From Calditrichota bacterium (GTDB lineage: Bacteria > Zhuqueibacterota > Zhuqueibacteria > Residuimicrobiales > Krinioviventaceae), in assembly GCA_003818595.1 (NCBI GenBank), contig RPQV01000008.1:1-25138 (forward strand): a DNA stretch of 25,138 nt, written 5' to 3'. Both the position numbers and the translations under genes were made by a program. Shown in pieces: positions 7,631 through 16,240 of the stretch (the stretch's first letter is position 1; each line of letters starts with the position of its first letter). The notes under the pieces are model-generated. The model was not told the origin of the DNA and did not search any database. It saw only the letters and a list, made by a program, of their open reading frames with translations.

Positions 7631-8938
7631 TTACTCCTTTTCTTCGTTTAAAACATTTATTTTTGTAACGGTTAATAATAGTCCTTTCACTGACAGAATG
7701 CGCACCTGATCCCCTTTGGCAATTTTATCTGTGCTGACTGCCCGCCAAATTTCCCCCCACACCTTGACAACGCCCTCTTTTCCCGGCGCAAAAGAAGAAT
7801 TGGCCACGCCGATCTCTCCGGCCAATCCCTCCTGGCCTGTCGTCGGTTTGCTGAGTCGAGTCTTCAACACCATTCCCAACGCGAAAACAAAAAAACCAGC
7901 TGTGAACAAGGCGACAGTCAAAGCGACACGCCAATCAACGCGAAAATGAAAGCCGGGGGAATCTTGAAACAGCATAATGGCTCCAAGGAACATGGCGACT
8001 ACGCCTCCAATAGTTAATATTCCAAAACTGGTGACTTTAACTTCAAGAATAAAGAGGACCAATGCAAACAGAATCAAAAGGATTCCGGCTGTATTCACCG
8101 GCAGGGTTTGCAGCGCCATAAACGCGAGTAAAATGAAAATGCCGCCGGCTACTCCGGGTATAATGGTTCCGGGATTTGACAGTTCAAAAAAGAGTCCATA
8201 GATCCCCAGCATCAGCAGGATATAGGCGATCGTCGGATTGGAAATACGGTAAAGGATGCGATGACGCCAGTTCATTGTATGTTCGACAATAGTGATGTCC
8301 TTTGTGGCCAAAACCTTCATTAGACCGTCCTTTAATTCAATCTCGCGACCATTGACGAGGGTGAGTAAACTGTCCAAAGTCGGCGCGACAAAATCAACCA
8401 CCTTCAAGGCAACAGCCTCGTTTTCATTAATCGATACGCTTTGACGGACGGCTTTTTCAGCCCAGTCGGCATTACGTCCTCGTTTTTCCGCAATTCCTCT
8501 CGCCCAGGCGACGGTATAATTTTCCACCTTTTGGCTCATCACCTGTGAGGTATCCTGCTGACCGCCGATGCTCACCGGATGAGCGGCGCCGATGTTCGTG
8601 CCTTCATCCATCGCCGCAATATGGCAGGCCATTGTGAGGAAAACACCCGCAGAAACAGCACCCGCACTGCTGGGAGTGATGTACATGATGACCGGAACCT
8701 GAGCCTCGAGAATGGCTTTGACGATATCTTGGGTCGCCTGCAGCAGACCTCCCGGAGTATCCATTTCAATGAGCAGAGCCTCATACTGCCCTTCCTCGGC
8801 GCGTTTGATATTGTCCACGATGAATTTGGCCGAGAGCGGATTGATATCGCCGTCAATTTCGATTTTCAGCAGGTCACCGGAGGAAGCAGACAAAATCAGC
8901 GGAAAAATAACCAAACAGAGAACGATCATTTTATACAT
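7631..8938 (-). CDS. NfeD-type membrane serine protease (long form)
   Basis: This 435-residue long-form NfeD has, in order, a signal peptide (1-19), a ClpP-class periplasmic protease domain (about 20-225), four to five membrane segments (about 240-370) and a C-terminal OB-like domain (about 375-435, GLAGEIGVANSSFAPGKEG). By comparison with the archaeal homologue, the catalytic dyad should be Ser96 in GAVSAG and Lys137 in MSQKVENY. It is thought to act with its slipin partner on membrane proteins. The ATG at 8938 was chosen because the signal peptide follows directly. The frame extends to a TTG at 8986, but that adds a charged stretch without a ribosome site. The Shine-Dalgarno site at 8938 is also weak. 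Confidence 0.9.
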   Translation of the reverse strand: MYKMIVLCLVIFPLILSASSGDLLKIEIDGDINPLSAKFIVDNIKRAEEGQYEALLIEMDTPGGLLQATQDIVKAILEAQVPVIMYITPSSAGAVSAGVFLTMACHIAAMDEGTNIGAAHPVSIGGQQDTSQVMSQKVENYTVAWARGIAEKRGRNADWAEKAVRQSVSINENEAVALKVVDFVAPTLDSLLTLVNGREIELKDGLMKVLATKDITIVEHTMNWRHRILYRISNPTIAYILLMLGIYGLFFELSNPGTIIPGVAGGIFILLAFMALQTLPVNTAGILLILFALVLFILEVKVTSFGILTIGGVVAMFLGAIMLFQDSPGFHFRVDWRVALTVALFTAGFFVFALGMVLKTRLSKPTTGQEGLAGEIGVANSSFAPGKEGVVKVWGEIWRAVSTDKIAKGDQVRILSVKGLLLTVTKINVLNEEKE

Positions 8939-9047
8939 AAAGACCCATTTTTCTTTAAAGATATAAAAGGGATACCTCAAATGCAATGAGATTCATACTA
9001 TTATTTCAAAACAAACAGCGTTAATAGGATATTCTCGAAACTTTTCC

Positions 9048-9076
9048 TTGACATTTAAATTGATTTTTGACAAATT
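9048..9076 (+). promoter_or_regulatory. Putative promoter of the 6S-like RNA
   Basis: A perfect TTGACA (9048-9053) is followed after 17 bases by CAAATT, a weak -10 match. The predicted start, about 9082-9084, coincides with the first base of the closing stem of the RNA. No other promoter fits as well on this strand. Confidence 0.4.
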
Positions 9077-9081
9077 GAATC

Positions 9082-9264
9082 AGCCTGCGAGCGGTCAAAC
9101 ACGTAAAAGAACCAACACCTTTTTTTTGGGAGCTAGCTCTGCATGCGTATTACAGGCCTCTTAATCCCTCACGGGATCTTGTGGAAGTAAAAAGCATTTA
9201 GGCGGTGCCCACCGTGTCGGACGGGTTCTTTTAACCGTCTTTCTGCTCGCAGGTTTTAATTTTT
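9082..9264 (+). ncRNA. ssrS: Structured noncoding RNA, probable 6S RNA
   Basis: About 180 bases form a long rod closed by a 9-bp stem (9084-9092 with 9245-9253), followed by TTTTAATTTTT. A second 10-bp stem pairs 9104-9113 with 9224-9233. A short hairpin CGGT-GCCC-ACCG at 9203-9214 lies on the 3' side, and a terminal hairpin ATCCC-TCAC-GGGAT lies near 9163-9177. A rod of this length with an internal open region and a small hairpin in its 3' strand matches the 6S RNA architecture, in which the RNA mimics an open promoter and binds sigma-70 RNA polymerase. The primary sequence was not recognised, so the class is inferred from structure only. No ORF of note occupies this interval. Confidence 0.5.
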
Positions 9265-9321
9265 AGATCTGGGGAGAAAGATGACTTTTTCACTTTTAAT
9301 GAGCTTAAATCGCGATCATTT

Positions 9322-10863
9322 TCAAATATTACTGGAAAAATGCAGCCGATCCAGACTGCGATATTGAATGGCCTCGCTGACAAATTCCGCCTTGATCTCC
9401 TCATGATGCTCCAAATCGGCAATCGTCCGCGCAACTTTAAGAATGCGATCATAAGCGCGTGCAGAGAGCCCCAATTTGGTAATCGCCATCTTGAGCAATT
9501 CATGTCCCTGATCATCAAGCCGACAGAAACGACGAATCTCTTTTGAATCCATGCGCGCATTGCAGAAAAGATGCGGATGATCTTTGAAACGTTGCCGCTG
9601 CACATCACGAGCCGCCTCAATCCGCTGACGAATAACCTCGGAAGATTCTCCCGTATTCCCACTGCTCAATTCGCGATATTTCACCGCCGGCACCTCAATA
9701 TGAATATCAATGCGATCAAGCAATGGCCCGGATATTCGCGACAGATAACGCTGGACCTGAGGTGGTGAGCAGGTGCACTCCTTTGACGGATCAGAATAAT
9801 AACCGCAGGGACAGGGATTCATCGCGGCAGCGAGCATAAATTCTGCAGGATAGGTGAGTGAAAGAATGGCTCTGGCAATGGTGACGACGCCGTCTTCAAG
9901 CGGTTGACGCAAAACTTCGAGAACATTTTTTTTAAACTCAGGCAGTTCATCAAGAAATAAAACGCCGTGATGGGCGAGACTTACCTCTCCGGGACGTGGA
10001 ACAGTACCGCCGCCGATCAGTCCCGCATCGCTTACGGTGTGATGGGGGGCGCGATACGGACGCGTGGCGATCAAAGCTTCATTATCCGGCAGCAAACCGG
10101 CAACAGAATGAATTTTGGTCGTTTCCAAAGCCTCCTGCAACGTCATATCCGGCAAAATACTGGGCAATCGTTTGGCAAGCATGGTTTTGCCCGAACCTGG
10201 TGGACCGATCATGATGATATTATGCCCGCCGGCGGCAGCGACCTCCAAAGCTCGTTTGACGTGCTCCTGTCCTTTCACATCCAGAAAATCCAGCTGATAT
10301 TGTCGTTTATTGGAAAAGACTTGCTTAATATCCACTGTGAAAGCAGAGGCGCTGCCGCTGTTTAAAAATTTGACCGCATCCTTCAGGGATGCCATAGGAT
10401 AGACTTCCAAGTCGCGAGCCATTGCCGCTTCACGGGCATTCTCCATCGGCAGAAGGATGCCCTTTTTGCCTTCCTTGACAATCTCCGAAGCGATTGGCAG
10501 GATGCCGCGCACAGGCCGCAGTCTGCCGTCAAGGCTCAATTCTCCGACCAGGATATAATCATTCAATCGTACGGGAGAAATCAGTCCTTCGGCGGCGAGA
10601 ATGCCCAGCGCAATCGGCAAATCGAATGCCGCACCCTCTTTGCGAATATCCGCGGGCGCCAGATTGATGGTTATTTTTTTCGACGGAAATCGAAATCCGC
10701 TGTTTTTCACCGCTGCCAGCACGCGATGGTTGGATTCGCGCACCGCCCCCTCTGGAAGCCCAACGGTGAAAAATTTCGGTTGCTGTGATTCGAGATGCGC
10801 TTCGACCTTGACAATATAGGCGTTGATGCCGAGAACTGCGGCACTGAGAACTTGAGAAAACAT
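9322..10863 (-). CDS. comM: YifB/ComM family Mg-chelatase-like ATPase
   Basis: This 513-residue cytoplasmic AAA+ ATPase is related to ComM, a hexameric helicase that aids branch migration during natural transformation. The N-terminal ChlI-like domain (about 1-170) includes NLAPADIRKEGAAFDLPIAL. The AAA+ core has Walker A GPPGSGKT (220-227) and Walker B VLFLDELPEF (301-310). A Cys cluster CPCGYYSDPSKECTC (351-365), then LLDRIDIHIEVP and the C-terminal SARAYDRILKVARTIADLE, are typical. GGAGG immediately precedes the ATG. The cupin gene lies 67 bases upstream without an obvious terminator, so cotranscription is possible. The family is widespread, also in species not known to be competent. Confidence 0.94.
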   Translation of the reverse strand: MFSQVLSAAVLGINAYIVKVEAHLESQQPKFFTVGLPEGAVRESNHRVLAAVKNSGFRFPSKKITINLAPADIRKEGAAFDLPIALGILAAEGLISPVRLNDYILVGELSLDGRLRPVRGILPIASEIVKEGKKGILLPMENAREAAMARDLEVYPMASLKDAVKFLNSGSASAFTVDIKQVFSNKRQYQLDFLDVKGQEHVKRALEVAAAGGHNIIMIGPPGSGKTMLAKRLPSILPDMTLQEALETTKIHSVAGLLPDNEALIATRPYRAPHHTVSDAGLIGGGTVPRPGEVSLAHHGVLFLDELPEFKKNVLEVLRQPLEDGVVTIARAILSLTYPAEFMLAAAMNPCPCGYYSDPSKECTCSPPQVQRYLSRISGPLLDRIDIHIEVPAVKYRELSSGNTGESSEVIRQRIEAARDVQRQRFKDHPHLFCNARMDSKEIRRFCRLDDQGHELLKMAITKLGLSARAYDRILKVARTIADLEHHEEIKAEFVSEAIQYRSLDRLHFSSNI

Positions 10864-10930
10864 ACCCCCTCCAAGAACTGATTAATGAATCATTTGGCCA
10901 CCCTTAACGTCACTGATCACAACATCCCCG

Positions 10931-11296
10931 CTATGGCTTTGGCATCAGCCGATCAACAGGAATGCCGCAGAGAAACTTGAAAACTGCCTCTCCGGCATTT
11001 CGATATTGATGACGAATTCCCGGCGGAACGAACACAACATCACCGGGCTTCACATCAAACCATCGGCCTTCCATCATCACCTGGCCAACCCCTTCGACAA
11101 TAAAATTCTCGTGTTCATACGGATGCGAGTGATCCGGTGAATGACCCCCGGGTTCTATTTCGATCATACGAAGTTTATAAACCGGGGCACCGTCGTTCGC
11201 GTCATCAATCAAAACCCTGATTGAAGCGCCCGGCGCTGTGGGTCCAAATTCTTTTGCTTCAATATCGGTATAATGGGCAACTTTACCTTTTGTCAT
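10931..11296 (-). CDS. Single-domain cupin protein
   Basis: This 121-residue protein forms one cupin_2 barrel. Motif 1 is visible as GGHSPDHSHPYEHENFIVEG (around residues 50-70), with three His and one Glu positioned to bind a metal. Motif 2 is PGDVVFVPPGIRHQYRN. Small cupins of this kind may be sugar-binding, dioxygenase-like or sensory, and the substrate cannot be deduced. GGAG lies five bases before the ATG. It lies between the zinc transporter genes and comM on the same strand, with no clear functional link to either. Confidence 0.87.
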   Translation of the reverse strand: MTKGKVAHYTDIEAKEFGPTAPGASIRVLIDDANDGAPVYKLRMIEIEPGGHSPDHSHPYEHENFIVEGVGQVMMEGRWFDVKPGDVVFVPPGIRHQYRNAGEAVFKFLCGIPVDRLMPKP

Positions 11297-11310
11297 GTCT
11301 GCTCCAGCTG

Positions 11311-11341
11311 TTTATATTGAAAGAATTCAATAATTTTGTAA
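11311..11341 (-). promoter_or_regulatory. Possible promoter of the cupin gene
   Basis: On the minus strand TTACAA (11336-11341) is followed after 19 bases by TATAAA (11311-11316), about 15 bases before the cupin start codon. The spacing is slightly long, so this is a tentative call. Confidence 0.25.
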
Positions 11342-11412
11342 CCACGAAACGCCGCCGGTTGTTCCAGCTCTTGATCCCAAAAATATCAGCCGGTTAAGGC
11401 CATGCCGAATAT

Positions 11413-12261
11413 TCAGCTTCCGACGTCATTCCGCAGCGTCAACAGTCGTCGGCGCAAATTTCGCCGATGCGGAGAAAAAGCGGAACAAATAAAAAATATC
11501 AGGGTGGCGGTGATGACAATGGTTGCGCCCGAAGCGCTGTCCAGCCAGGAGGATAAAAACAATCCAATCCAAGTCGAGGATACCCCCAAAACAACCGAAA
11601 GCAACATCATTTTTTTAAAATCATCCGTCAACTGATGCGCGGCCGCTGCCGGAGAGACGATCAACGCAGAAACCAGTACAATACCGACTGCCTTGATCGA
11701 CAACACGATGGTGAGCGAAATGATGGTCAACATCAAATAGTTGAGCCTGCGCACCGGCAATCCGGCCACCTGGGCGGCTTCTGCATCAAATGTCAGAAAC
11801 AAAAATTCCTTGAACAACAACACGATCAGAGAGACCACCAAAACTGCCAAAACAAGCGATGCCCATACATCAAATTGGGTGACTGCAAGTATATTGCCAA
11901 AGATGTAGCTGAACAGATCAACGCGATATCCCTTTAAAAATCCGAGCAATAAAACGCCGAAAGCCATAGTTGACGCAAAGAAAATGCCAACGGCAGTATC
12001 TTCGTGGATGCGTTTGCTTTCGCTGACCAATCCGATCCCCCAGGCGACGCCGGTGCAGAAAAGAATGGCTGAAAAAAAGGGATTGATCCCTATGAGCATT
12101 CCCAGGGCAACTCCGCCAAAAGAGGCATGCGCGATACCGGCGCCGATAAAGGACATTCCGCGCAAGACCACATAAACACCGACAAGAGCGCAAACCGCAC
12201 CGGTGATTGTGGCAACAAGGAGGGCACGCTGCATGAATTCAAATTGCAGTAATTCAGTCAT
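11413..12261 (-). CDS. znuB: Zinc/manganese ABC transporter permease (ABC-3 family)
   Basis: This 282-residue inner-membrane permease has about eight hydrophobic segments and typical ABC-3 landmarks: FMQRALLVATITG at the N-terminus, VVLRGMSFIGAGIAHASFGGVALG, and VGIVLVSALIVSPAAAAHQLT near the sixth segment. It imports Zn2+ (or Mn2+) delivered by the binding protein. The frame is open upstream of the ATG at 12261, but those residues lie inside the ATPase gene and are not membrane-like, so this ATG is preferred. It overlaps the end of the ATPase gene by eight bases. It is third in the operon, after the binding protein and ATPase genes. Metal specificity cannot be settled from the permease alone. 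Confidence 0.92.
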   Translation of the reverse strand: MTELLQFEFMQRALLVATITGAVCALVGVYVVLRGMSFIGAGIAHASFGGVALGMLIGINPFFSAILFCTGVAWGIGLVSESKRIHEDTAVGIFFASTMAFGVLLLGFLKGYRVDLFSYIFGNILAVTQFDVWASLVLAVLVVSLIVLLFKEFLFLTFDAEAAQVAGLPVRRLNYLMLTIISLTIVLSIKAVGIVLVSALIVSPAAAAHQLTDDFKKMMLLSVVLGVSSTWIGLFLSSWLDSASGATIVITATLIFFICSAFSPHRRNLRRRLLTLRNDVGS

Positions 12262-13063
12262 GATGATGTTCGCCTTGCGACTCGGGCAGAACAACCATAT
12301 GCGGCACCCGCCCGTGCCCGAAGAACATGGCGTCGCAGCCGTACATTTGTTCCAATGTATCCTGAGCCAAAACTTCTGCCGGCACGCCATGAGCAACCAA
12401 TCGACGATTCAGGCAAGCAACTGCACTGACGTATCGAGAAACCACGCCAACGTCGTGAGAAACCAGAACCAGCGTCAGCTTCATTTTCAGATGCATGGAA
12501 TGAAGCCATTCATAAAAGCCCTCCGCAGCTGTCACATCGAGCGCTGCAGTTGGTTCATCAAGCAGCAGAATATCCGGTTCAAGAGCCAGAGCGCGGGCGA
12601 TGAGCACTCGCTGACGCTGACCTCCGGATAATCTTCCGATTTGTCGATTGGCCAGATCCTGGATATCGACGCGTTCCAAGGCTTTATCGACGCTTTCGCG
12701 ATCCTTGGCACCGGGTCTTCGCCCGATTCCAATCTTGCGGCTTCGTCCCAACAAAACCACATCGCGAACATGAATGGGAAAATTGAAATCAATGTGGGCA
12801 TGCTGAGGAACATAGCCGATTTGATCGCGCTTCGCTCCCAAATTCATCGGCGCTGATCCTAAAACAGTGATGGAGCCGGAGAAAGGTTTTATCAATCCCA
12901 ACATGGATCGCAGCAGGGTTGTTTTTCCAGAACCGTTGGGACCCAAAATACCCCAAAAATCGCCTTCCCGCACCGTAAAGCTGACATCCTCCAAGACCAG
13001 CTTGTCCTGATAGGCAACCGACAGGTTAGCCGCTTGGATTAATTCCACTTTCACCGTTGACAC
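12254..13063 (-). CDS. znuC: Zinc/manganese ABC transporter ATP-binding protein
   Basis: This 269-residue ABC ATPase energises the metal importer. Walker A GPNGSGKT spans 41-48, the Q-loop lies in YVPQHAH, the signature LSGGQ spans 145-149, Walker B ILLLDE spans 165-170 and the switch His is 203. The C-terminus is histidine-rich (GHGRVPHM and EHHHD), which fits a zinc system. Translation starts at a GTG at 13063 with GGGAG four to five bases upstream, one base after the stop codon of the binding-protein gene. The end overlaps the permease gene by eight bases, so all three genes are coupled. Confidence 0.92.
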   Translation of the reverse strand: MSTVKVELIQAANLSVAYQDKLVLEDVSFTVREGDFWGILGPNGSGKTTLLRSMLGLIKPFSGSITVLGSAPMNLGAKRDQIGYVPQHAHIDFNFPIHVRDVVLLGRSRKIGIGRRPGAKDRESVDKALERVDIQDLANRQIGRLSGGQRQRVLIARALALEPDILLLDEPTAALDVTAAEGFYEWLHSMHLKMKLTLVLVSHDVGVVSRYVSAVACLNRRLVAHGVPAEVLAQDTLEQMYGCDAMFFGHGRVPHMVVLPESQGEHHHD

Positions 13064-13064
13064 G

Positions 13065-13949
13065 CTACTCCCTCATGACACGATTCATCAGCGCTACATT
13101 ATAGCGCATGAGATCAACGTAGCTTTTCGTCTGCGGCAGAGCGCCCAATGGGTCCAAAGTGATCACCTGAATGTTGCTCTCCTGAGCAATAATTTCCACA
13201 GAACGCGCCGGAAACTGCAGTTCCGCAAATACAGCGCGCGCACCGATCTTTTTAATCGTCTCCACCAATTCGGCAATGTCTTTCGGTCGTGCCTCCTGCC
13301 CCGGCGTTTTCTCAATCACACCTGCCTGCTCTAAACCATAACGCTGCGCAAAATAAACCCAAGAAGGATGAAAACAGACAAATCTTTTTTGCTTCCAAGA
13401 GTTGACCTGGTTTTCAATGTCAGAATCAAGAATCGTCAATTCTTTGATTAAAACAGCCGTCTGAGTTTCATAATAGGCGCGATTGGTCGGATCGACATCT
13501 GTCAATGCGGCATATATCCGTTTTGCCTGATGAATGGCATTTTGCGGATTCAACCAGACATGAGGATTGCCTTCAGCGTGCTGATCGTGATGCTCCTGAA
13601 GAATCGTCAGACCTTCACTGGTAAAAACGGCTTTTTTGCCCGACAAAGCCTCCAAAACATTGTTCAGCCAGTACTCCAATCCAATCCCGTTGAAAACCAA
13701 TAGATCAGCCGAATTCATTTTTTTCATAATTCCCGGCGTCAACTCAAACGTATGCGGATTGGCGCCGGTGGGAATGATGGTAAAAACACTCACTTTGCTG
13801 CCGCCGATTTTCTGGGTCAAGTCAGCTAAAGGCTGAATGCTGACACCCACCATGATTTTATCGCTCGTCTCCTCTTGGGCGCATCGCCACAGCAGCGAGG
13901 TTGAACTCAACAAAAGATATATCATTACTTTTTTTATAAAGAAATCCAA
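13065..13949 (-). CDS. znuA: Zinc/manganese ABC transporter solute-binding protein
   Basis: This 294-residue periplasmic metal-binding protein belongs to the ZnuA/TroA cluster A-I family. Expected metal ligands are visible: His66 in ANPHTFE, His129 in NPHVWLN, His194 in CFHPSW and an acidic residue near the C-terminus (TLDPLG). A short His-rich loop, HHDQHAEGNPH, precedes the second ligand, as in zinc-specific members. The N-terminus is an export signal. Cys23 follows SLLWR, so the lipobox is not canonical and lipidation is uncertain. The start is a TTG at 13949 with AGAGGTGA close upstream, since no ATG with a ribosome site fits better. It is the first gene of znuA-znuC-znuB. Confidence 0.93.
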   Translation of the reverse strand: MDFFIKKVMIYLLLSSTSLLWRCAQEETSDKIMVGVSIQPLADLTQKIGGSKVSVFTIIPTGANPHTFELTPGIMKKMNSADLLVFNGIGLEYWLNNVLEALSGKKAVFTSEGLTILQEHHDQHAEGNPHVWLNPQNAIHQAKRIYAALTDVDPTNRAYYETQTAVLIKELTILDSDIENQVNSWKQKRFVCFHPSWVYFAQRYGLEQAGVIEKTPGQEARPKDIAELVETIKKIGARAVFAELQFPARSVEIIAQESNIQVITLDPLGALPQTKSYVDLMRYNVALMNRVMRE

Positions 13950-13963
13950 TCATCACCTCTATT

Positions 13964-14020
13964 TGATAAATATCATCACCTAGGATAATCCAAATTACAA
14001 TAAAGCACCCAGATAATCAA
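13964..14020 (-). promoter_or_regulatory. Putative promoter and operator of the zinc operon
   Basis: On the minus strand TTGATT (14015-14020) and TAATTT (13992-13997) are 17 bases apart and could form a promoter. Just downstream lies an interrupted palindrome TGATA-AA-TATCA at 13964-13975, between the predicted start and the znuA ribosome site. Its AT-rich dyad resembles binding sites of Fur/Zur-type repressors in general character. The assignment to Zur is inference from gene context. Confidence 0.35.
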
Positions 14021-14036
14021 TCTGTTTTTATCATGG

Positions 14037-14915
14037 CTAGGGCACACTGCAAATGATTGCTGCAGCTCCGATCATCATGAACAAGGCGGCGACCAAACGT
14101 CGCCGAAAATAACGTTCTTCAAACAATGTTTTTCCCAGGATAACGCTCACCAGCGCCGAGAGCTGAAAAAAGGCCAAACTATAACTCACTTGAATACGTT
14201 TGAAAACCAATAAAGTAAATATCTGCATGGCAGCGATGAACATGACAATAGCGGCCAGTGTTGAGAGATGCCGTCCGATGATTGTCAAATTCCGGCTGAA
14301 AAAACCGGGACTCATTCGTAGAGAAACAATCAAGGCAACAGGTATTCCCCAAAAACTCCAGAAAAACATGATCACGGATGCAGCAGCCTCCTGCAACACC
14401 ATTTTCGACAAGACGGCGCCCAGCGATGCAAAAATCATCGCCAGAAAGCGATAGACAAAGTCGCGCCGTCTGACGATTTTATCCGGCGCCGAATTCGAAC
14501 GCGGCTTTAATAGGAGACTCGCCGACAGAATGATCCCTGTACCCAATACGCCTTTAACAGATGGCCATTCCTGGATCATCAAAATTCCCAGCGCCGTGGC
14601 AATGATAGGTTTGAAAGCATTGAGCGGACCGAATACCGAAAAATCCATGCGGCTCACGGCATACACTAAAAAAATATTACCCAGCGCATCCAGAATTCCC
14701 ATGGTGGAGGCCAACCACCAAAAATCAGACGGGAAAGCCACGGGCGATCGAGTCCATTCCATCAGAAAAATTGGAGCAAAAACTGCTGTCAGCACAATAT
14801 GCGTTGCCAAGACAATAAAAAGCGGATGGACACCTTTTTGTGCAATTTTCTTCTGGAATACATTGGTGAATGGTCCGGCTAAAATTCGCAATCCGATTAA
14901 AATCGCGGTCAGCAT
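14037..14915 (-). CDS. DMT/EamA family membrane transporter
   Basis: This 292-residue protein has about ten hydrophobic segments arranged as two EamA repeats. The first repeat ends around LLLKPRSN, followed by a charged linker DKIVRRRD near residues 145-152, and the second repeat ends with GAAAIICSVP. The FGPLNAFKPIIATALGILMIQEWP stretch is typical of the family. Drug/metabolite transporters move small organic compounds, but the substrate is not deducible. The ATG at 14915 has AGGA very close to it, a suboptimal site. It lies 109 bases downstream of the Gfo/Idh gene on the same strand, so it could export or import a metabolite of that pathway, but it may equally be independent. Confidence 0.85.
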   Translation of the reverse strand: MLTAILIGLRILAGPFTNVFQKKIAQKGVHPLFIVLATHIVLTAVFAPIFLMEWTRSPVAFPSDFWWLASTMGILDALGNIFLVYAVSRMDFSVFGPLNAFKPIIATALGILMIQEWPSVKGVLGTGIILSASLLLKPRSNSAPDKIVRRRDFVYRFLAMIFASLGAVLSKMVLQEAAASVIMFFWSFWGIPVALIVSLRMSPGFFSRNLTIIGRHLSTLAAIVMFIAAMQIFTLLVFKRIQVSYSLAFFQLSALVSVILGKTLFEERYFRRRLVAALFMMIGAAAIICSVP

Positions 14916-15024
14916 ATCCTGTCAATCCCCAATGGAGCTTATTCGCAGTGGCTGATCACTCTTCATGAAGCGGGCATTGACTGAAACTGATGCTTCTCCA
15001 GTTCGTTCATTATGAAACGGCACA

Positions 15025-16179
15025 TTAAACATCAATCTCATCGACCGCTACCCAAGCGCGTTTTCTCCAGCTTTCCAGTCCTTTTTCAGCGAGTTGCACG
15101 CCTTTGGCGCCCTCAAGAAGATTCCATGGAAATGATTCCTCCAAGGCAACATGGCGCAGATAGAGTTCCCATTGTGCTTTGAAAGCATTGTCATAAAATT
15201 CCTGATCCGGAACCTCGATCCAGTCGGCGAAATAATTGATCGGCTGCTCAATATCTGGATTCCAGACGGGACGAGGCGTATTGCCATAATGCTGGGTCCA
15301 GCATTTGTGCAGGCCGGCGACAGCCGAGCCCTTTTCACCGTCGACCTGTATGGTTAAGAGATCATCACGACGCACGCGAGTCGCCCAGCTGCAGTTGAAA
15401 TGGGCGATGATACCTCCCTGCAGTTCAAAGGTGACGTACGCTGTGTCGTCCGCCGTGCAGTCAAAAACCCTGCCCGACTCATCCATTCGTCGCGGGATGT
15501 GAGTGGCTCCCAGACAGGAAACGGCGACAACTTTTGCAAATAGATGGTCAAGAATGTACCTCCAATGGCATAACATATCGACAATAATGCCGCCGTCGTC
15601 CTGTTTACGATAATTCCACGAAGGGCGTTGCGGGGGAACTGTGAATCCTTCGAAAACCCAATAACCAAAATCACCCTTGATTGAAAAGATGCGGCCCAAA
15701 AAATCATATTCAATCAGGCGACGCAATTTGATCAATCCCGGAAGCCATAATTTATCCTGAACCACCCCGTGTTTCAACCCGGCATTTTCGGCCAATCGAT
15801 AAAGTTCAATGGCTTCAGCCGTATTGGTCGCCGTTGGCTTTTCGCAATAAATGTGCTTACCCGCCGCAATAGCTTTTTTGACATTTTGTGCGCGCACTCC
15901 TGTCATCGACGCATCAAAATAGATCGAATACTGTTCATCCGCGAGGACGGTTTCGAGGTCGGTTGAATATTTCGGCACACCTGATCGTTGACAAAGCGCC
16001 TGAAGTTTACCGCTGTCTCGACCAACAAGGATCGGATCGGGAATGATAAATCGGTCAGCGGATATTTTTACTCCACCTTGTTTGATGATTTCGACAATGG
16101 AGCGCAGCAGATGTTGATGGGTTCCCATTCTGCCGGTGACTCCATTCATGATAACACCGATGCGCATATTCATGGACAT
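15025..16179 (-). CDS. Gfo/Idh/MocA family oxidoreductase
   Basis: This 384-residue NAD(P)-dependent sugar dehydrogenase has an N-terminal Rossmann domain with the glycine motif NGVTGRMG (12-19). GKHIYCEKPTA follows, with the catalytic-region EKP at 113-115. The C-terminal domain carries KLWLPGLIKLRRLI, GDFGYWVFEG and DDGGIIVDMLCHWRYILDHL, the usual place of the conserved His. Such enzymes oxidise or reduce cyclic sugars, inositols or sugar acids. The ATG at 16179 has AGGGGA upstream at slightly long spacing. It follows the TIM-barrel isomerase by 61 bases in the same direction. With the GH88-like hydrolase it suggests catabolism of an uronate or modified sugar; the exact substrate is unknown. 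Confidence 0.9.
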   Translation of the reverse strand: MSMNMRIGVIMNGVTGRMGTHQHLLRSIVEIIKQGGVKISADRFIIPDPILVGRDSGKLQALCQRSGVPKYSTDLETVLADEQYSIYFDASMTGVRAQNVKKAIAAGKHIYCEKPTATNTAEAIELYRLAENAGLKHGVVQDKLWLPGLIKLRRLIEYDFLGRIFSIKGDFGYWVFEGFTVPPQRPSWNYRKQDDGGIIVDMLCHWRYILDHLFAKVVAVSCLGATHIPRRMDESGRVFDCTADDTAYVTFELQGGIIAHFNCSWATRVRRDDLLTIQVDGEKGSAVAGLHKCWTQHYGNTPRPVWNPDIEQPINYFADWIEVPDQEFYDNAFKAQWELYLRHVALEESFPWNLLEGAKGVQLAEKGLESWRKRAWVAVDEIDV

Positions 16180-16240
16180 ATTTTTCTTTCCCCTGATGAC
16201 CGCTTAACAGCCACAGCCATCCCGGATGATGAATAGTCAT

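Noticed and set aside
8939..8986. TTG-initiated extension of nfeD
   Set aside because: There is no ribosome site, and the charged stretch would precede the signal peptide.
12262..12396. Upstream extension of the znuB frame by 45 residues
   Set aside because: It lies within the ATPase gene, is not membrane-like and lacks a ribosome site. The ATG at 12261 fits the ABC-3 family start.
14916..14990. Short frame MKSDQPLRISSIGD, in frame with EamA and separated from it by a TGA, considered as a second recoding site
   Set aside because: It has no ribosome site, no hairpin at the right distance, and the EamA family start is at the ATG after the TGA.
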